Positions 15,476-21,893 of a stretch of DNA of 33,391 bases are shown here, piece after piece (within the stretch, counting starts at the first letter, position 1; every line of letters begins with the position of its first letter). A model generated the notes under the pieces. It made no database searches. It worked only from the letters and a program-made list of their open reading frames with translations, and was not told the origin of the DNA. This DNA comes from Colidextribacter sp. OB.20 (lineage in GTDB: Bacteria > Bacillota > Clostridia > Oscillospirales > Oscillospiraceae): assembly GCF_009911595.1 (NCBI RefSeq), contig NZ_QWKG01000045.1:1-33391 (forward strand). The letters run 5' to 3'. Both the position numbers and the translations under genes were made by a program.

Positions 15476-16816
15476 TCAGCGCACCAGGCAGGGCTTTTTA
15501 TTGTCAAATACCCAGTTGGGGATGAGGTACTGCATGCCGACGGCGTCATTTCTGGCGCCCTTGCCGTAGCACTTGTCCATGTACAGCTGGTGGGCCTTCA
15601 TCACCTGCTCCCGGTCCACCTCGATCCCCAGTCCGCCCTTCCTGGGCAGGTCGATGCAGCCGCCCACAATCTCCATGGGCTTCACGGTGAGCCGCTCCCG
15701 GCCCTCCTGCCAGATCCAATGGGTGTCGATGCCGTTCATCTTGCCGGGGATGGCAGCGGCGCACTGCACCACCATGGCCAGGGAGATGTCGAAGTGGTTG
15801 TTGGAGTGACAGCCCCACATCAATCCGAAGTCATTGCACAGCTGGCCCACCCGGACGGAGCCCTCCATGGTCCAGAAGTGGGGGTCGGCCAGGGGGATGT
15901 CCACACTTTGGAGGGCGATGGTGTGGCACATCTGCCTCCAGTCGGTGTTGATCATGTTGGTGGCGGTGGGCATCATGGTGGCCTTGCGGAACTCGGCCAT
16001 GATCTCACGGCCGGAGAACCCGTTCTCCGCTCCGCAGGGGTCCTCGCAGTAGGCCAGGCATTTCTTCAGGTCGGGGGCGACCTCCAGGGCCTCCTGGAGA
16101 CTCCAGCAGCCGTTGGGGTCCAGGTCCACCCGGGCGTCGGGGAAGGCGGCCTTGATGGCCTGGACAGCCTTGACCTCCTCCTTGGGGGCCAGCACGCCCC
16201 CCTTGAGCTTGAAGTCCACAAAGCCGTATTTCTCGTGGGTCGCTTTTGCCAGCGCCACGATTTTCTCCGGAGTGAGGGCCTCCTCATGGCGCAGGCGGTA
16301 CCAGTCGCAGCTGGCGTCCGGCTCCTCCTCATACTCCAGGTCGGTCTTTTTCCGGTCGCCCACATAGAACAGGTAGGACAGGAACTGAACCCGGTCCCGC
16401 TGGATGCCGTCGCCCATGAGGGCCGCCGCGGGCACGTCCAGGAACTTACCCATGAGATCCAGAAGAGGGGCCTCAATGGCGGTGACCACATGGACGCCGG
16501 TGCGCAGGTCAAAGGTCTGAAGGCCCCGCACGTCGTCCTTGATGTTCTCGCTGAGCCAGGCGCGGACCTTGTTCAGGGTCTGCTTGTAATCGGCGATGCG
16601 GGTGCCCACCACCAGATGCTCCACGTCCTCCAGGGCCCTGGTGATCTTCTCGCCGCCGGGCACCTCGCCAACCCCCTCCACGCCGTTGGAGTCGGTGAGG
16701 ATGACGATATTCCGGGTAAAGTAGGGGGCGTGTGCGCCGGACAGGTTCAGCTCCATGCAGTCGTGGCCGGCCACAGGGTATACTTCCATCTTCGCAACAG
16801 TAGGGATGCTTGCCAT
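15476..16816 (-). CDS. gudD: Glucarate dehydratase
   Basis: The 446-residue protein has the same length as E. coli GudD and matches it throughout, so it should dehydrate D-glucarate (and L-idarate) to 5-keto-4-deoxy-D-glucarate. It is an enolase-superfamily enzyme. The KxK motif is K203-L-K205, metal-ligand region residues are D233, E264 and N287, and the general base pair is D311 and H337 (CHSNNHFD). These are the positions equivalent to E. coli 205/207, 235, 266, 289, 313 and 339. The start ATG has AGGAG upstream. A strong promoter (TTGACT-17-TATAAT) sits 120 nt upstream with a structured leader, so gudD can be transcribed independently of the DUF362 gene. Confidence 0.97.
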   Translation of the reverse strand: MASIPTVAKMEVYPVAGHDCMELNLSGAHAPYFTRNIVILTDSNGVEGVGEVPGGEKITRALEDVEHLVVGTRIADYKQTLNKVRAWLSENIKDDVRGLQTFDLRTGVHVVTAIEAPLLDLMGKFLDVPAAALMGDGIQRDRVQFLSYLFYVGDRKKTDLEYEEEPDASCDWYRLRHEEALTPEKIVALAKATHEKYGFVDFKLKGGVLAPKEEVKAVQAIKAAFPDARVDLDPNGCWSLQEALEVAPDLKKCLAYCEDPCGAENGFSGREIMAEFRKATMMPTATNMINTDWRQMCHTIALQSVDIPLADPHFWTMEGSVRVGQLCNDFGLMWGCHSNNHFDISLAMVVQCAAAIPGKMNGIDTHWIWQEGRERLTVKPMEIVGGCIDLPRKGGLGIEVDREQVMKAHQLYMDKCYGKGARNDAVGMQYLIPNWVFDNKKPCLVR

Positions 16817-16971
16817 AATTTGACACTCCTATCTCCAAATTTTGGATTGGGAACCTTGGGAAGTCCCGGTAGTGAGGCGAGCCATCCCAAATTTGTGCCA
16901 AAGGTCCCGATGCAGCGAAGGTATCCTGAATCAGCACGGATCATTATATCCCGGTCCAATTAAAAAGTCAA
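16817..16971 (-). promoter_or_regulatory. gudD promoter and structured 5' leader
   Basis: On the - strand TTGACT (16971-16966), a 17-bp spacer and TATAAT (16948-16943) form a near-consensus promoter whose -35 overlaps the end of the DUF362 gene. The predicted leader of about 120 nt holds three helices. GGGACCUUUGG (from 16908) pairs with CCCAAGGUUCCC (ending about 16849). AAUUUGGGAU (about 16892) pairs with AUCCAAAAUU (about 16846). A local hairpin UCCAAA-A-UUUGGA lies next to the ribosome site. The first two are interleaved, so they are either alternative or pseudoknotted. No known riboswitch class was recognised. Confidence 0.55.
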
Positions 16972-18029
16972 TCTGAAATGGCGCGCATAATGTCCGCCGC
17001 CGAGGGAGGGCAGCCCTTTACCTGGCGGGCGGCGCAGTCGCAGCAGCTTCCGACCCCCAGACCGTCAAAGGGCACGCCCCTCCACTCCTGACCGATGGCA
17101 ATCCTTCCCGGCCTTGCCCCGCTGCGGTGGAGGGCCCGGACCAGCGCCGCGTAGCAGGCCGAACAGGCCGAGCGGGCGTCCACATCCCGGGTCAGGGAGG
17201 CCACCGTCCGGGAAGGTCTTGGATAGCTGGTCGCCGCCTGGGGCTGGTTGAGAGATATGACGTCCTCAGGTTCAATTTTCGTGCTGCCCGCGCCCCACTG
17301 CTCCGCCAGGGCGATATAGGGCACCTCCCGGAGGTCCAGCCCCATGAGACGGCAGCCGTATGCGTCCAGCTGAACCGGGTCGGTTCCCAGATACATCCGG
17401 CCGGTGGGGACCGGGTTGCCCCCCTCCTCAAAGTCCAGGTCACCGCAGATGCTGTCCACAATGGTCAGGTTCGGGCGCAGCGCGGCGGCCAGGGCGGCGA
17501 TGGGCCGCATCAGCCCCTCGGAGTGGAACCGGCGCTTCTCCCGGTCGGGCAGACAGCCCTTGCAGTTTTTCAGGGCACAGGTCATCGTGGTTTGGCAGTG
17601 CCCCTTCAAGACGGGCAGATTGATGAGAAAGCCGGCATCCAGAGCTCGGCAGCAGATTTCCATCTCCCGCAGGGGGGTGGACACCTTGCGGGTCTTGTCC
17701 CGCTTCAGGTCGTAGAGAGGGACCTTGTACCGCTGCCCGATCTCGTCATATCCGGCGGCCCGGAAGGCGCGCCCCGTATCGTCTCCCACCCAGGAGCCCT
17801 CAATGATGCTGATGTCGGAGATTCCGTGGCCCTGCAAATATTCAATCGCCCCGGACAGCACGCCGGCGTGGGTGGTGGCCCCGTTTTCCGGCGTTCCCGC
17901 CACCACCAGGTTTGGCTTGAGGGCCACGCCGGCGCCGCTGGGGATCATTTCAGCCACATGGGCGGACTCCATCAGAGACATGGTCATAGAGTGGGCGTCG
18001 GCGCCGTAAATTTGATAAATTGCTCCCAT
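16968..18029 (-). CDS. DUF362 domain protein with C-terminal cysteine clusters
   Basis: The 353-residue product is a DUF362 protein: VALKPNLVVAG near residue 35, an INLPVLKGH segment near 136, and CALKNCKGCLPD near 150. The C-terminal part carries two cysteine groups, SACSACY (about 288-294) and SCCDCAARQVKGC (about 327-339), which could bind a metal or an Fe-S cluster. Members of this family have no settled biochemical role. The ATG follows GAGAGGAGAG and lies 13 nt after the 2-hydroxyacid dehydrogenase stop, so the two are one transcript. Placement upstream of gudD suggests a part in acid metabolism, perhaps redox-linked, but this is only context. Confidence 0.85.
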   Translation of the reverse strand: MGAIYQIYGADAHSMTMSLMESAHVAEMIPSGAGVALKPNLVVAGTPENGATTHAGVLSGAIEYLQGHGISDISIIEGSWVGDDTGRAFRAAGYDEIGQRYKVPLYDLKRDKTRKVSTPLREMEICCRALDAGFLINLPVLKGHCQTTMTCALKNCKGCLPDREKRRFHSEGLMRPIAALAAALRPNLTIVDSICGDLDFEEGGNPVPTGRMYLGTDPVQLDAYGCRLMGLDLREVPYIALAEQWGAGSTKIEPEDVISLNQPQAATSYPRPSRTVASLTRDVDARSACSACYAALVRALHRSGARPGRIAIGQEWRGVPFDGLGVGSCCDCAARQVKGCPPSAADIMRAISD

Positions 18030-18042
18030 AGGTTCTCTCCTC

Positions 18043-18981
18043 TCACAGGATTCTGTTCTTCAGCGCTTCTCCCCCTATGTACCGCCTCAGGTTTTCCAGA
18101 ACGATGGCAGCCACACGCCGCTCGGTGTCCGCCAAGTGGTTTCCCCCGGCTGTATGGGGCGTGATCAGCGCCCGGGGCTGCCGCCAGAGCGGGTGGTCAG
18201 AGGGGAGGGGTTCCGGATCGGTGACGTCCAGGCCGGCCCCCCAGAGACGGCCCTCCTCCAGCACCTGGGCCAGGGCGGCGCAGTCCAGCACGCTGCCCCG
18301 GCCCCCGTTGAGCAGAATGGCCGAGGGCTTCATACGCAGCAGCCGGGTCCGGTCAAAGAGCCCCGCCGTCTGTGCTGCCCGGGGGAGCATCAGCGCCACT
18401 GCGTCCGCCTCCGGCAGGAGGCTGTCCAGCTGGCTAAAGGGATACATCCGGTCGATCCCCTCCGCTCCCTTTTCCGGGTCCCGCCGCACGCCGGCTGTGG
18501 ACGCGCCCAGGGCTTTGCACAGCCTGGCAAAGGAGGAGCCGAGGTCTCCCGTCCCCACAACCAGCACCTGAGCATCCTGCAATGTCTGGACAGGCCCCAG
18601 GTCGCGCCACTGTCCCGCATCCTGCTGATCCCGATAGGCAGGCAGCCGTTTCATCAGGGAAAGCAGCATGGCGAACATGTGCTCGGACACGGAATGCCCA
18701 TAGGCGCCCGAGGCGGTGGTGAGTATGGCCCCGTGTGGGAGCACGCCGGGATCACCATAGGGGTCCGCGCCGGCGCTGCGGGTTTGAAGCCACCGCAGAG
18801 CGGTGCTGCTCCGGAACATTGACACAGGGGGATTTCCCAGCACAATTTGCGCTCCAGCGTAGTCCTCCGGGGCAAGGCCGGTCCCATCGGCGGCAAAGCG
18901 CTGGGCATAGCCTGGGGCGGCAGCGTGGAACGTCTCCTCTTCCTCCGGCGTCAGACTCAGCAGGTTCAAGATTTGATCCAT
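18043..18981 (-). CDS. D-isomer-specific 2-hydroxyacid dehydrogenase
   Basis: The 312-residue protein is an NAD(P)-dependent 2-hydroxyacid dehydrogenase. The Rossmann motif is GTGDLG (143-148). The catalytic set is Arg228 (NGGRGS), Glu257 (DPEPLP) and His276 (ITPHTAGG). The ATG at 18981 has GGAGG 6 nt upstream and gives the usual family length; an open frame extends to 19101 without family similarity. The N-terminal catalytic half is less conserved, as is common. In this context it could reduce hydroxypyruvate, glyoxylate or a related 2-oxoacid, but the substrate cannot be read from the sequence. It starts the - strand unit with the DUF362 gene and is divergent from the second garR. Confidence 0.9.
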   Translation of the reverse strand: MDQILNLLSLTPEEEETFHAAAPGYAQRFAADGTGLAPEDYAGAQIVLGNPPVSMFRSSTALRWLQTRSAGADPYGDPGVLPHGAILTTASGAYGHSVSEHMFAMLLSLMKRLPAYRDQQDAGQWRDLGPVQTLQDAQVLVVGTGDLGSSFARLCKALGASTAGVRRDPEKGAEGIDRMYPFSQLDSLLPEADAVALMLPRAAQTAGLFDRTRLLRMKPSAILLNGGRGSVLDCAALAQVLEEGRLWGAGLDVTDPEPLPSDHPLWRQPRALITPHTAGGNHLADTERRVAAIVLENLRRYIGGEALKNRIL

Positions 18982-19377
18982 AAGCGGCCTCCATATCCTT
19001 CGTACTGTGATCACAGCAATTGAGCTTTTCCAGGTTCTGTCCATCAGTGTAGCAGGAGCGGCCTCCTGCCGCAACATGTAAAGTAAATAAAAATCCTTCA
19101 CTTATTTTATGACAGCCTCCAGAATTTCAAAAATTGAAATCAGCTTGAAATGCCCGGTTCCGTCCGCTTCGTTCAGGATGATTGCATGTCATTTCACTGT
19201 CAATTTCAATTTCTGAACATCTATCTGATTCTCCAAACATACGGGGCCGATTTTGTCAGCTTTGCGAATTGTCAAGGAAGGCTTTCTCCTGTAGGCTGAA
19301 CATGCTTTTCCGGGACTGCCGGGCCGGGAATCCTACGGTCCGCAAAGACTACCAGGGAAGGGAAAGGATGGTTTTTT
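18982..19377. promoter_or_regulatory. Divergent control region between the 2-hydroxyacid dehydrogenase (-) and second garR (+)
   Basis: This 396-nt stretch holds no gene I can support. It contains an exact inverted repeat ATTTCAA-AAA-TTGAAAT (19124-19140), closely followed by GCTTGAAAT (19143-19151), and a further TCAATTTCAATTTC at 19201-19214. These TTGAAA/TTTCAA motifs resemble those near 12357 and 992-1038 and may be operator sites. No convincing -35/-10 pair for garR was found; the gene's ribosome site is AAAGGA just before 19378. Confidence 0.4.
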
Positions 19378-20247
19378 ATGAAAATCGGTTTTATTGGTTT
19401 GGGTATTATGGGAAAGCCTATGGCGAAGAATTTGCTGAGGGCGGGCTATGACCTGATGGTCAGCAGCTCCAACAGGGCGGCCCCGGAATTGGTGGAGGCG
19501 GGCGCCAAGAGCGCCTCCAACGCCGAGATTGGCGAAGCCTGCGATGTGGTGTTCACCATGGTGCCCAACAGCCCCCAGGTGAAGGCCGTCATGCTGGGTG
19601 AGGACGGGGTGGCCGCCCACATGAGGCCGGGAAGCGTGTTCATCGACATGAGCTCCATCAACCCCGTGGCCTCCAAGGAGATTGCCGCTGAGGTGGCAAA
19701 GAAAAGCATTGAGATGCTGGACGCCCCCGTCTCCGGCGGCGAGCCCAAGGCCATCGACGGCACCCTGTCCTTTATGGTGGGCGGCAGGCAGGAGGTCTTT
19801 GACCGCTGCAGGCCCCTGCTGGAGGCCATGGGAAGCTCTGTGATCCGTTGCGGCGGCGTGGGCGCGGGCAACACCACCAAGCTGGCCAACCAGATCATCG
19901 TGGCCTGCAACATCCAGGCCCTGGTGGAGGCGCTGACCTTAGCTCAAAAAGCAGGGGTAGACCCTGAATTGGTGTTTCAGGCGGTCAAGGGCGGCCTGGC
20001 CGGTTCCACCGTTATGGACGCAAAAGCGCCCATGATGATTGCCGGGGATGACAGGCCCGGCTTCAGGATCGACCTACACATCAAAGACCTGAACAACGCC
20101 CTGGACTGTGCCCACGCGGTGGGCGCGCCCGTGCCTATGACCGCGGAGGTCCAGGAGATCCTGCAATGGCTGCACAATCACGAATGCGGCCAAAAGGACC
20201 ACAGTGCGATCTTCCTATACTATAAGTATCTGTGCCGCGCTATTTAA
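19378..20247 (+). CDS. garR: 2-hydroxy-3-oxopropionate reductase, second copy
   Basis: The 289-residue protein is a close paralogue of the enzyme at 5404-6282. The middle and C-terminal halves are nearly the same, including DAPVSGGEPKAIDGTLSFMV and GNTTKLANQIIVACNIQAL. The dinucleotide motif GLGIMG is at 7-12, SGG at about 119-121 and the catalytic lysine at 168. It differs mainly near residues 30-45, where it is one residue shorter, and at the C-terminus (YKYLCRAI). It predicts reduction of tartronate semialdehyde to glycerate. It faces the DUF362-gudD unit divergently, so each dehydratase cluster has its own reductase. Different regulation or a slightly different substrate is possible. Confidence 0.92.
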   Translation: MKIGFIGLGIMGKPMAKNLLRAGYDLMVSSSNRAAPELVEAGAKSASNAEIGEACDVVFTMVPNSPQVKAVMLGEDGVAAHMRPGSVFIDMSSINPVASKEIAAEVAKKSIEMLDAPVSGGEPKAIDGTLSFMVGGRQEVFDRCRPLLEAMGSSVIRCGGVGAGNTTKLANQIIVACNIQALVEALTLAQKAGVDPELVFQAVKGGLAGSTVMDAKAPMMIAGDDRPGFRIDLHIKDLNNALDCAHAVGAPVPMTAEVQEILQWLHNHECGQKDHSAIFLYYKYLCRAI

Positions 20248-20263
20248 CAATGGGTATAATATT

Positions 20264-20315
20264 TAGGCGCTGCTTGAAAAATGGAACTATGCACAGCGGT
20301 GAGGGATTTTTCTGC
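20264..20315. repeat. 52-bp element, copy 2 (after second garR)
   Basis: This copy matches 6313-6364 at 47 of 52 positions in the same + strand orientation. It starts 17 nt after the garR stop and lies upstream of the divIVA-like gene. The paired segments CGCTG/CAGCG and GAAAAAT/ATTTTTC are unchanged between copies. Confidence 0.7.
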
Positions 20316-20362
20316 ATGGAACCCTTGACGTTTTTGAATTTGGGGCAATGACAGAGAAGTGA

Positions 20363-20391
20363 TTGTAATTTGCGGAAGGCTGTGATAAAAT
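20363..20391 (+). promoter_or_regulatory. Promoter of the divIVA-like gene
   Basis: TTGTAA (20363-20368), a 17-bp spacer and TAAAAT (20386-20391) match a sigma-70-type promoter. The start codon at 20450 follows about 52 nt after the expected transcription start, with AGAGGTG as ribosome site. Confidence 0.6.
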
Positions 20392-20449
20392 ATCCAGAGC
20401 AGTGACGAAATCGGCGGCGGAGGCGCCGCCTTCAAAAGAGGTGTAAGGT

Positions 20450-21145
20450 ATGGATCATCCCTTCCGTTCCGCAGCGGTAGGCGGCTTTAACAAGCAGGAC
20501 GTGCTCACCTTTCTAGAGGAGCAGTCCAGGCAGTCGTCCCAGGCTCAGCAGGAGCTCAGCGGCCGGCTGGAGGAGGCCGAGCGCGAGTGCGAGGACCTGC
20601 GTCAGGAGCGGGACAGCCTGCGCCGGCAGGTGGAGCAGCTCCAGGAGGAGCTGGAGGACCTGCGCCAGGAGCGGGACGGGCTCAGGGTTCAGCTGGACAC
20701 GGCGGAGCGGGACCTGACCGCCAGCCAGCGGCAGATCAGCCAGGCCCAGCAGGAGCGGGACGAGGTCCAGGCCCAGCTGGACGGGCTCCGGCCCGACGCC
20801 GAGGCGTACACCCAGATCAAGGAGCGCACCGTCGTGGTGGAGCTGGATGCCCACCGCCGGGCCCTGGCCATCCAGGAGAAGGCGGAGGAGGATGCCCAGC
20901 GGGTGCGCCGTCAGGTGGAGCAGTGGCTCCACCGGATGGAGCGGGAGTACAGCGACATGCGGGGCGAGGTGGAGCTTTCCGCCTCCCACGCCGTCAGCGA
21001 GCTGGAGCGGGTCCGGGCCGGCCTGGGCCGGCTCACCAAGCTGGTGGCCGACCAGGAGAGCGCCCTGACGGGAATCACGAAGGTCTTTGACGACACCGCC
21101 GCCCCCACCAAGCCGGAGGCCCCCATGCCCCTTCTGGATGAATGA
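20450..21145 (+). CDS. DivIVA-like coiled-coil protein
   Basis: The 231-residue protein starts with a DivIVA-type N-terminus (FRSAAVGGFNKQDVLTFLEE, residues 5-24), the part that binds curved membrane in this family. A long coiled coil follows (about 25-125), rich in LRQERD and LEELEDLRQERD heptad-like repeats, with a second helical stretch to about 215 and an acidic end. In related bacteria such proteins place cell-division or cell-wall factors at poles or septa. The partner here is unknown. It is a single-gene unit with its own promoter (20363-20391) and a hairpin after the stop. The internal repeats could make its length variable between strains. Confidence 0.8.
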   Translation: MDHPFRSAAVGGFNKQDVLTFLEEQSRQSSQAQQELSGRLEEAERECEDLRQERDSLRRQVEQLQEELEDLRQERDGLRVQLDTAERDLTASQRQISQAQQERDEVQAQLDGLRPDAEAYTQIKERTVVVELDAHRRALAIQEKAEEDAQRVRRQVEQWLHRMEREYSDMRGEVELSASHAVSELERVRAGLGRLTKLVADQESALTGITKVFDDTAAPTKPEAPMPLLDE

Positions 21146-21149
21146 TGGA

Positions 21150-21178
21150 TTGATAGAACAGCGCCTGCCCTCTATACT
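21150..21178 (+). promoter_or_regulatory. Promoter of the 31-residue peptide gene
   Basis: TTGATA (21150-21155), a 17-bp spacer and TATACT (21173-21178) form a good promoter. It is embedded in the hairpin that follows the divIVA-like gene, with the -10 box in its loop. Transcription would begin near 21185. Confidence 0.6.
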
Positions 21179-21194
21179 GAGGACAGGCGCTGTT
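21157..21194 (+). terminator. Hairpin after the divIVA-like gene
   Basis: An 11-bp stem, AACAGCGCCTG (21157-21167) with CAGGCGCTGTT (21184-21194), begins 12 nt past the stop codon. The following GCAAAT is a weak U-tract, so termination may be partial. Confidence 0.6.
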
Positions 21195-21210
21195 GCAAAT
21201 GGCGGTTAGC

Positions 21211-21232
21211 CACTCCCTTGGAGAAGGGGGGT
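21211..21232 (+). promoter_or_regulatory. Hairpin covering the ribosome site of the 31-residue peptide
   Basis: CACTCCC (21211-21217) pairs with GGGGGTG (21226-21232), allowing one G-U pair, and so hides the G-rich ribosome-binding sequence 7 nt before the ATG at 21239. The preceding GTTAGCC (21205-21211) is complementary to GGCTAAC at 21355-21361 in the same message, which would allow a 5'/3' long-range closure. Confidence 0.55.
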
Positions 21233-21238
21233 GATGCG

Positions 21239-21334
21239 ATGGGGAACGGGCGCTGGACGAAGGTCCTGCGTTTCGTGGCGTGTGTAATCATAACAGCTCT
21301 GCTGGTGATACTTACGGCCCCAAACGCGTGTTAG
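21239..21334 (+). CDS. 31-residue hydrophobic peptide, candidate type I toxin
   Basis: The frame encodes a 31-residue peptide with a basic N-terminus (MGNGRWTKVLR), one membrane-length hydrophobic stretch (about 11-27, FVACVIITALLVILTA) and a short PNAC end. It has its own promoter (21150-21178) and a strong G-rich ribosome site at 7 nt spacing that is masked by a hairpin. A stem begins over its stop codon (21330-21361), and a promoter on the opposite strand (21446-21419) points at its 3' end. This is the arrangement of type I toxins such as TxpA/RatA or BsrG/SR4, with which it shares size and topology but no sequence I recognise. A harmless small membrane protein is the alternative. Confidence 0.6.
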   Translation: MGNGRWTKVLRFVACVIITALLVILTAPNAC

Positions 21335-21361
21335 CCGCCCGGATGGCCCCGGACGGCTAAC
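21330..21361 (+). other. Stem-loop spanning the stop codon of the 31-residue peptide
   Basis: GTTAGCCG (21330-21337) pairs with CGGCTAAC (21354-21361), with a further CCGG/CCGG pairing inside. The same GGCTAAC can instead pair with GTTAGCC at 21205-21211, so the message has two exclusive folds. Confidence 0.55.
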
Positions 21362-21389
21362 AGATTTCTGTAGCTTGAGAAGGGCTGAC

Positions 21390-21411
21390 CGCTGTGTAGC
21401 AGCGCCTTTTA
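21390..21411 (+). terminator. Probable terminator of the 31-residue peptide mRNA
   Basis: CGCTG-TGTAG-CAGCG (21391-21405) is followed by CCTTTTATATATC, a short hairpin with a T-rich tail. A transcript ending here would overlap the candidate antisense RNA by its whole 3' region. Confidence 0.5.
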
Positions 21412-21418
21412 TATATCT

Positions 21419-21446
21419 ATTATACCACGTCTCCGCAGGTTGTCAA
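21419..21446 (-). promoter_or_regulatory. Near-consensus promoter for the candidate antisense RNA
   Basis: On the - strand TTGACA (21446-21441) and TATAAT (21424-21419) are both exact consensus hexamers with a 16-bp spacer. No - strand gene follows, so it most likely makes a non-coding RNA. Confidence 0.7.
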
Positions 21447-21503
21447 GGAGCACAGATTAGGGAGTGCCCATCTGTGCATTTTATCCTGGTTGTTTTCCCT
21501 GTC

Positions 21504-21583
21504 TGTAGGGACGGCTATTAGCCGCCCGCTCTATGGAAAGCCGCAGCTGCGGAAAAGACGGGCGGATGATATCCGCCCCTACA
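21504..21583. repeat. TGTAGGG-bounded inverted repeat, 80 bp
   Basis: The left end TGTAGGGACGGCTATTAGCC and the right end, read in reverse complement TGTAGGGGCGGATATCATCC, match over most of 28 positions. A small palindrome CCGCAGCTGCGG is in the middle. It belongs with the elements at 24684 and 25300. The region 21447-21677 holds no supported gene. Confidence 0.65.
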
Positions 21584-21615
21584 TAAAATCTGCGGAAAGG
21601 ACACTCCCAGGGATT

Positions 21616-21667
21616 ACTTGAAACAAGTTTTTTTCTAACTTGAATCAAGTTAAAACTGAGATAAGAT
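21616..21667 (+). promoter_or_regulatory. Promoter with two palindromic operators before the RHH-comF unit
   Basis: Two palindromes, ACTTG-AAA-CAAGT (21616-21628) and AACTTGA-A-TCAAGTT (21637-21651), lie 22 bp apart centre to centre, on the same face of the helix. A possible promoter, TTGAAT (21640-21645), 16 bp, TAAGAT (21662-21667), has its -35 inside the second palindrome. Repression by a dimeric regulator is implied. Confidence 0.55.
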
Positions 21668-21677
21668 GCGAAAAAAT

Positions 21678-21715
21678 GGGATACCATACCTTTCATAAAA
21701 GGATGGTGGTATCCC
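21678..21715 (+). promoter_or_regulatory. Leader inverted repeat hiding the RHH ribosome site
   Basis: GGGATACCA (21678-21686) pairs with TGGTATCCC (21707-21715), and CCTTT (21689-21693) with AAAGG (21698-21702). The stem ends two bases before the start codon and takes up the AAAGGA ribosome site. It could act as an RNA switch or as a DNA operator. Confidence 0.6.
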
Positions 21716-21716
21716 A

Positions 21717-21893
21717 ATGAAGCGCGATAAACATTTAGGCATTACAATCAGCGGTGAACACCATGGCAAGCTGGTCTATATCGCTGAATACGAGGGCCGC
21801 TCCATGAGCGGACAGATTCTGTATCTGATCCAGAAGTGCATCCGGGAATTTGAGAAGGAGCACGGTCCCATCTCAGAGGAGGAGCTGAAATGA
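21717..21893 (+). CDS. Small ribbon-helix-helix-like protein (58 aa)
   Basis: The 58-residue product begins MKRDKHLGITISGEHHGKL, a strand-like start with alternating residues. It continues with helices around YIAEYEGRSMSGQILYLIQK and IREFEKEHGP, as in Arc/MetJ-type ribbon-helix-helix DNA-binding proteins. Its stop overlaps the comF start (ATGA, 21890-21893), so the two are translationally coupled. The two palindromes at 21616-21651 and the leader hairpin at 21678-21715 make autoregulation likely. It has no partner toxin beside it. Confidence in the gene is high because of the coupling; the DNA-binding role is inferred from pattern and length only. Confidence 0.75.
   Translation: MKRDKHLGITISGEHHGKLVYIAEYEGRSMSGQILYLIQKCIREFEKEHGPISEEELK

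Larger units (their letters stand above)
21325..21412 (-). ncRNA. Candidate antisense RNA to the 31-residue peptide mRNA
   Basis: A near-consensus promoter drives the - strand from about 21412 into the 3' end of the peptide message. The RNA would start with a CGCTG-CTACA-CAGCG hairpin and be fully complementary to the stop-codon stem at 21330-21361. Its 3' end cannot be set from the sequence; 21325 is only a minimum-overlap guess. It would play the RNA antitoxin role if the locus is a type I system. Confidence 0.45.

Noticed and set aside
16817..16936. T-box riboswitch in the gudD leader
   Set aside because: The GGUUCCC and GGGAC blocks recall a T-box at first sight, but the conserved AGGGTGGNACCGCG core and a terminator are absent.
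21481..21717. 78-residue frame on the - strand
   Set aside because: It runs through the TGTAGGG repeat and the operator palindromes and has no plausible start signal.
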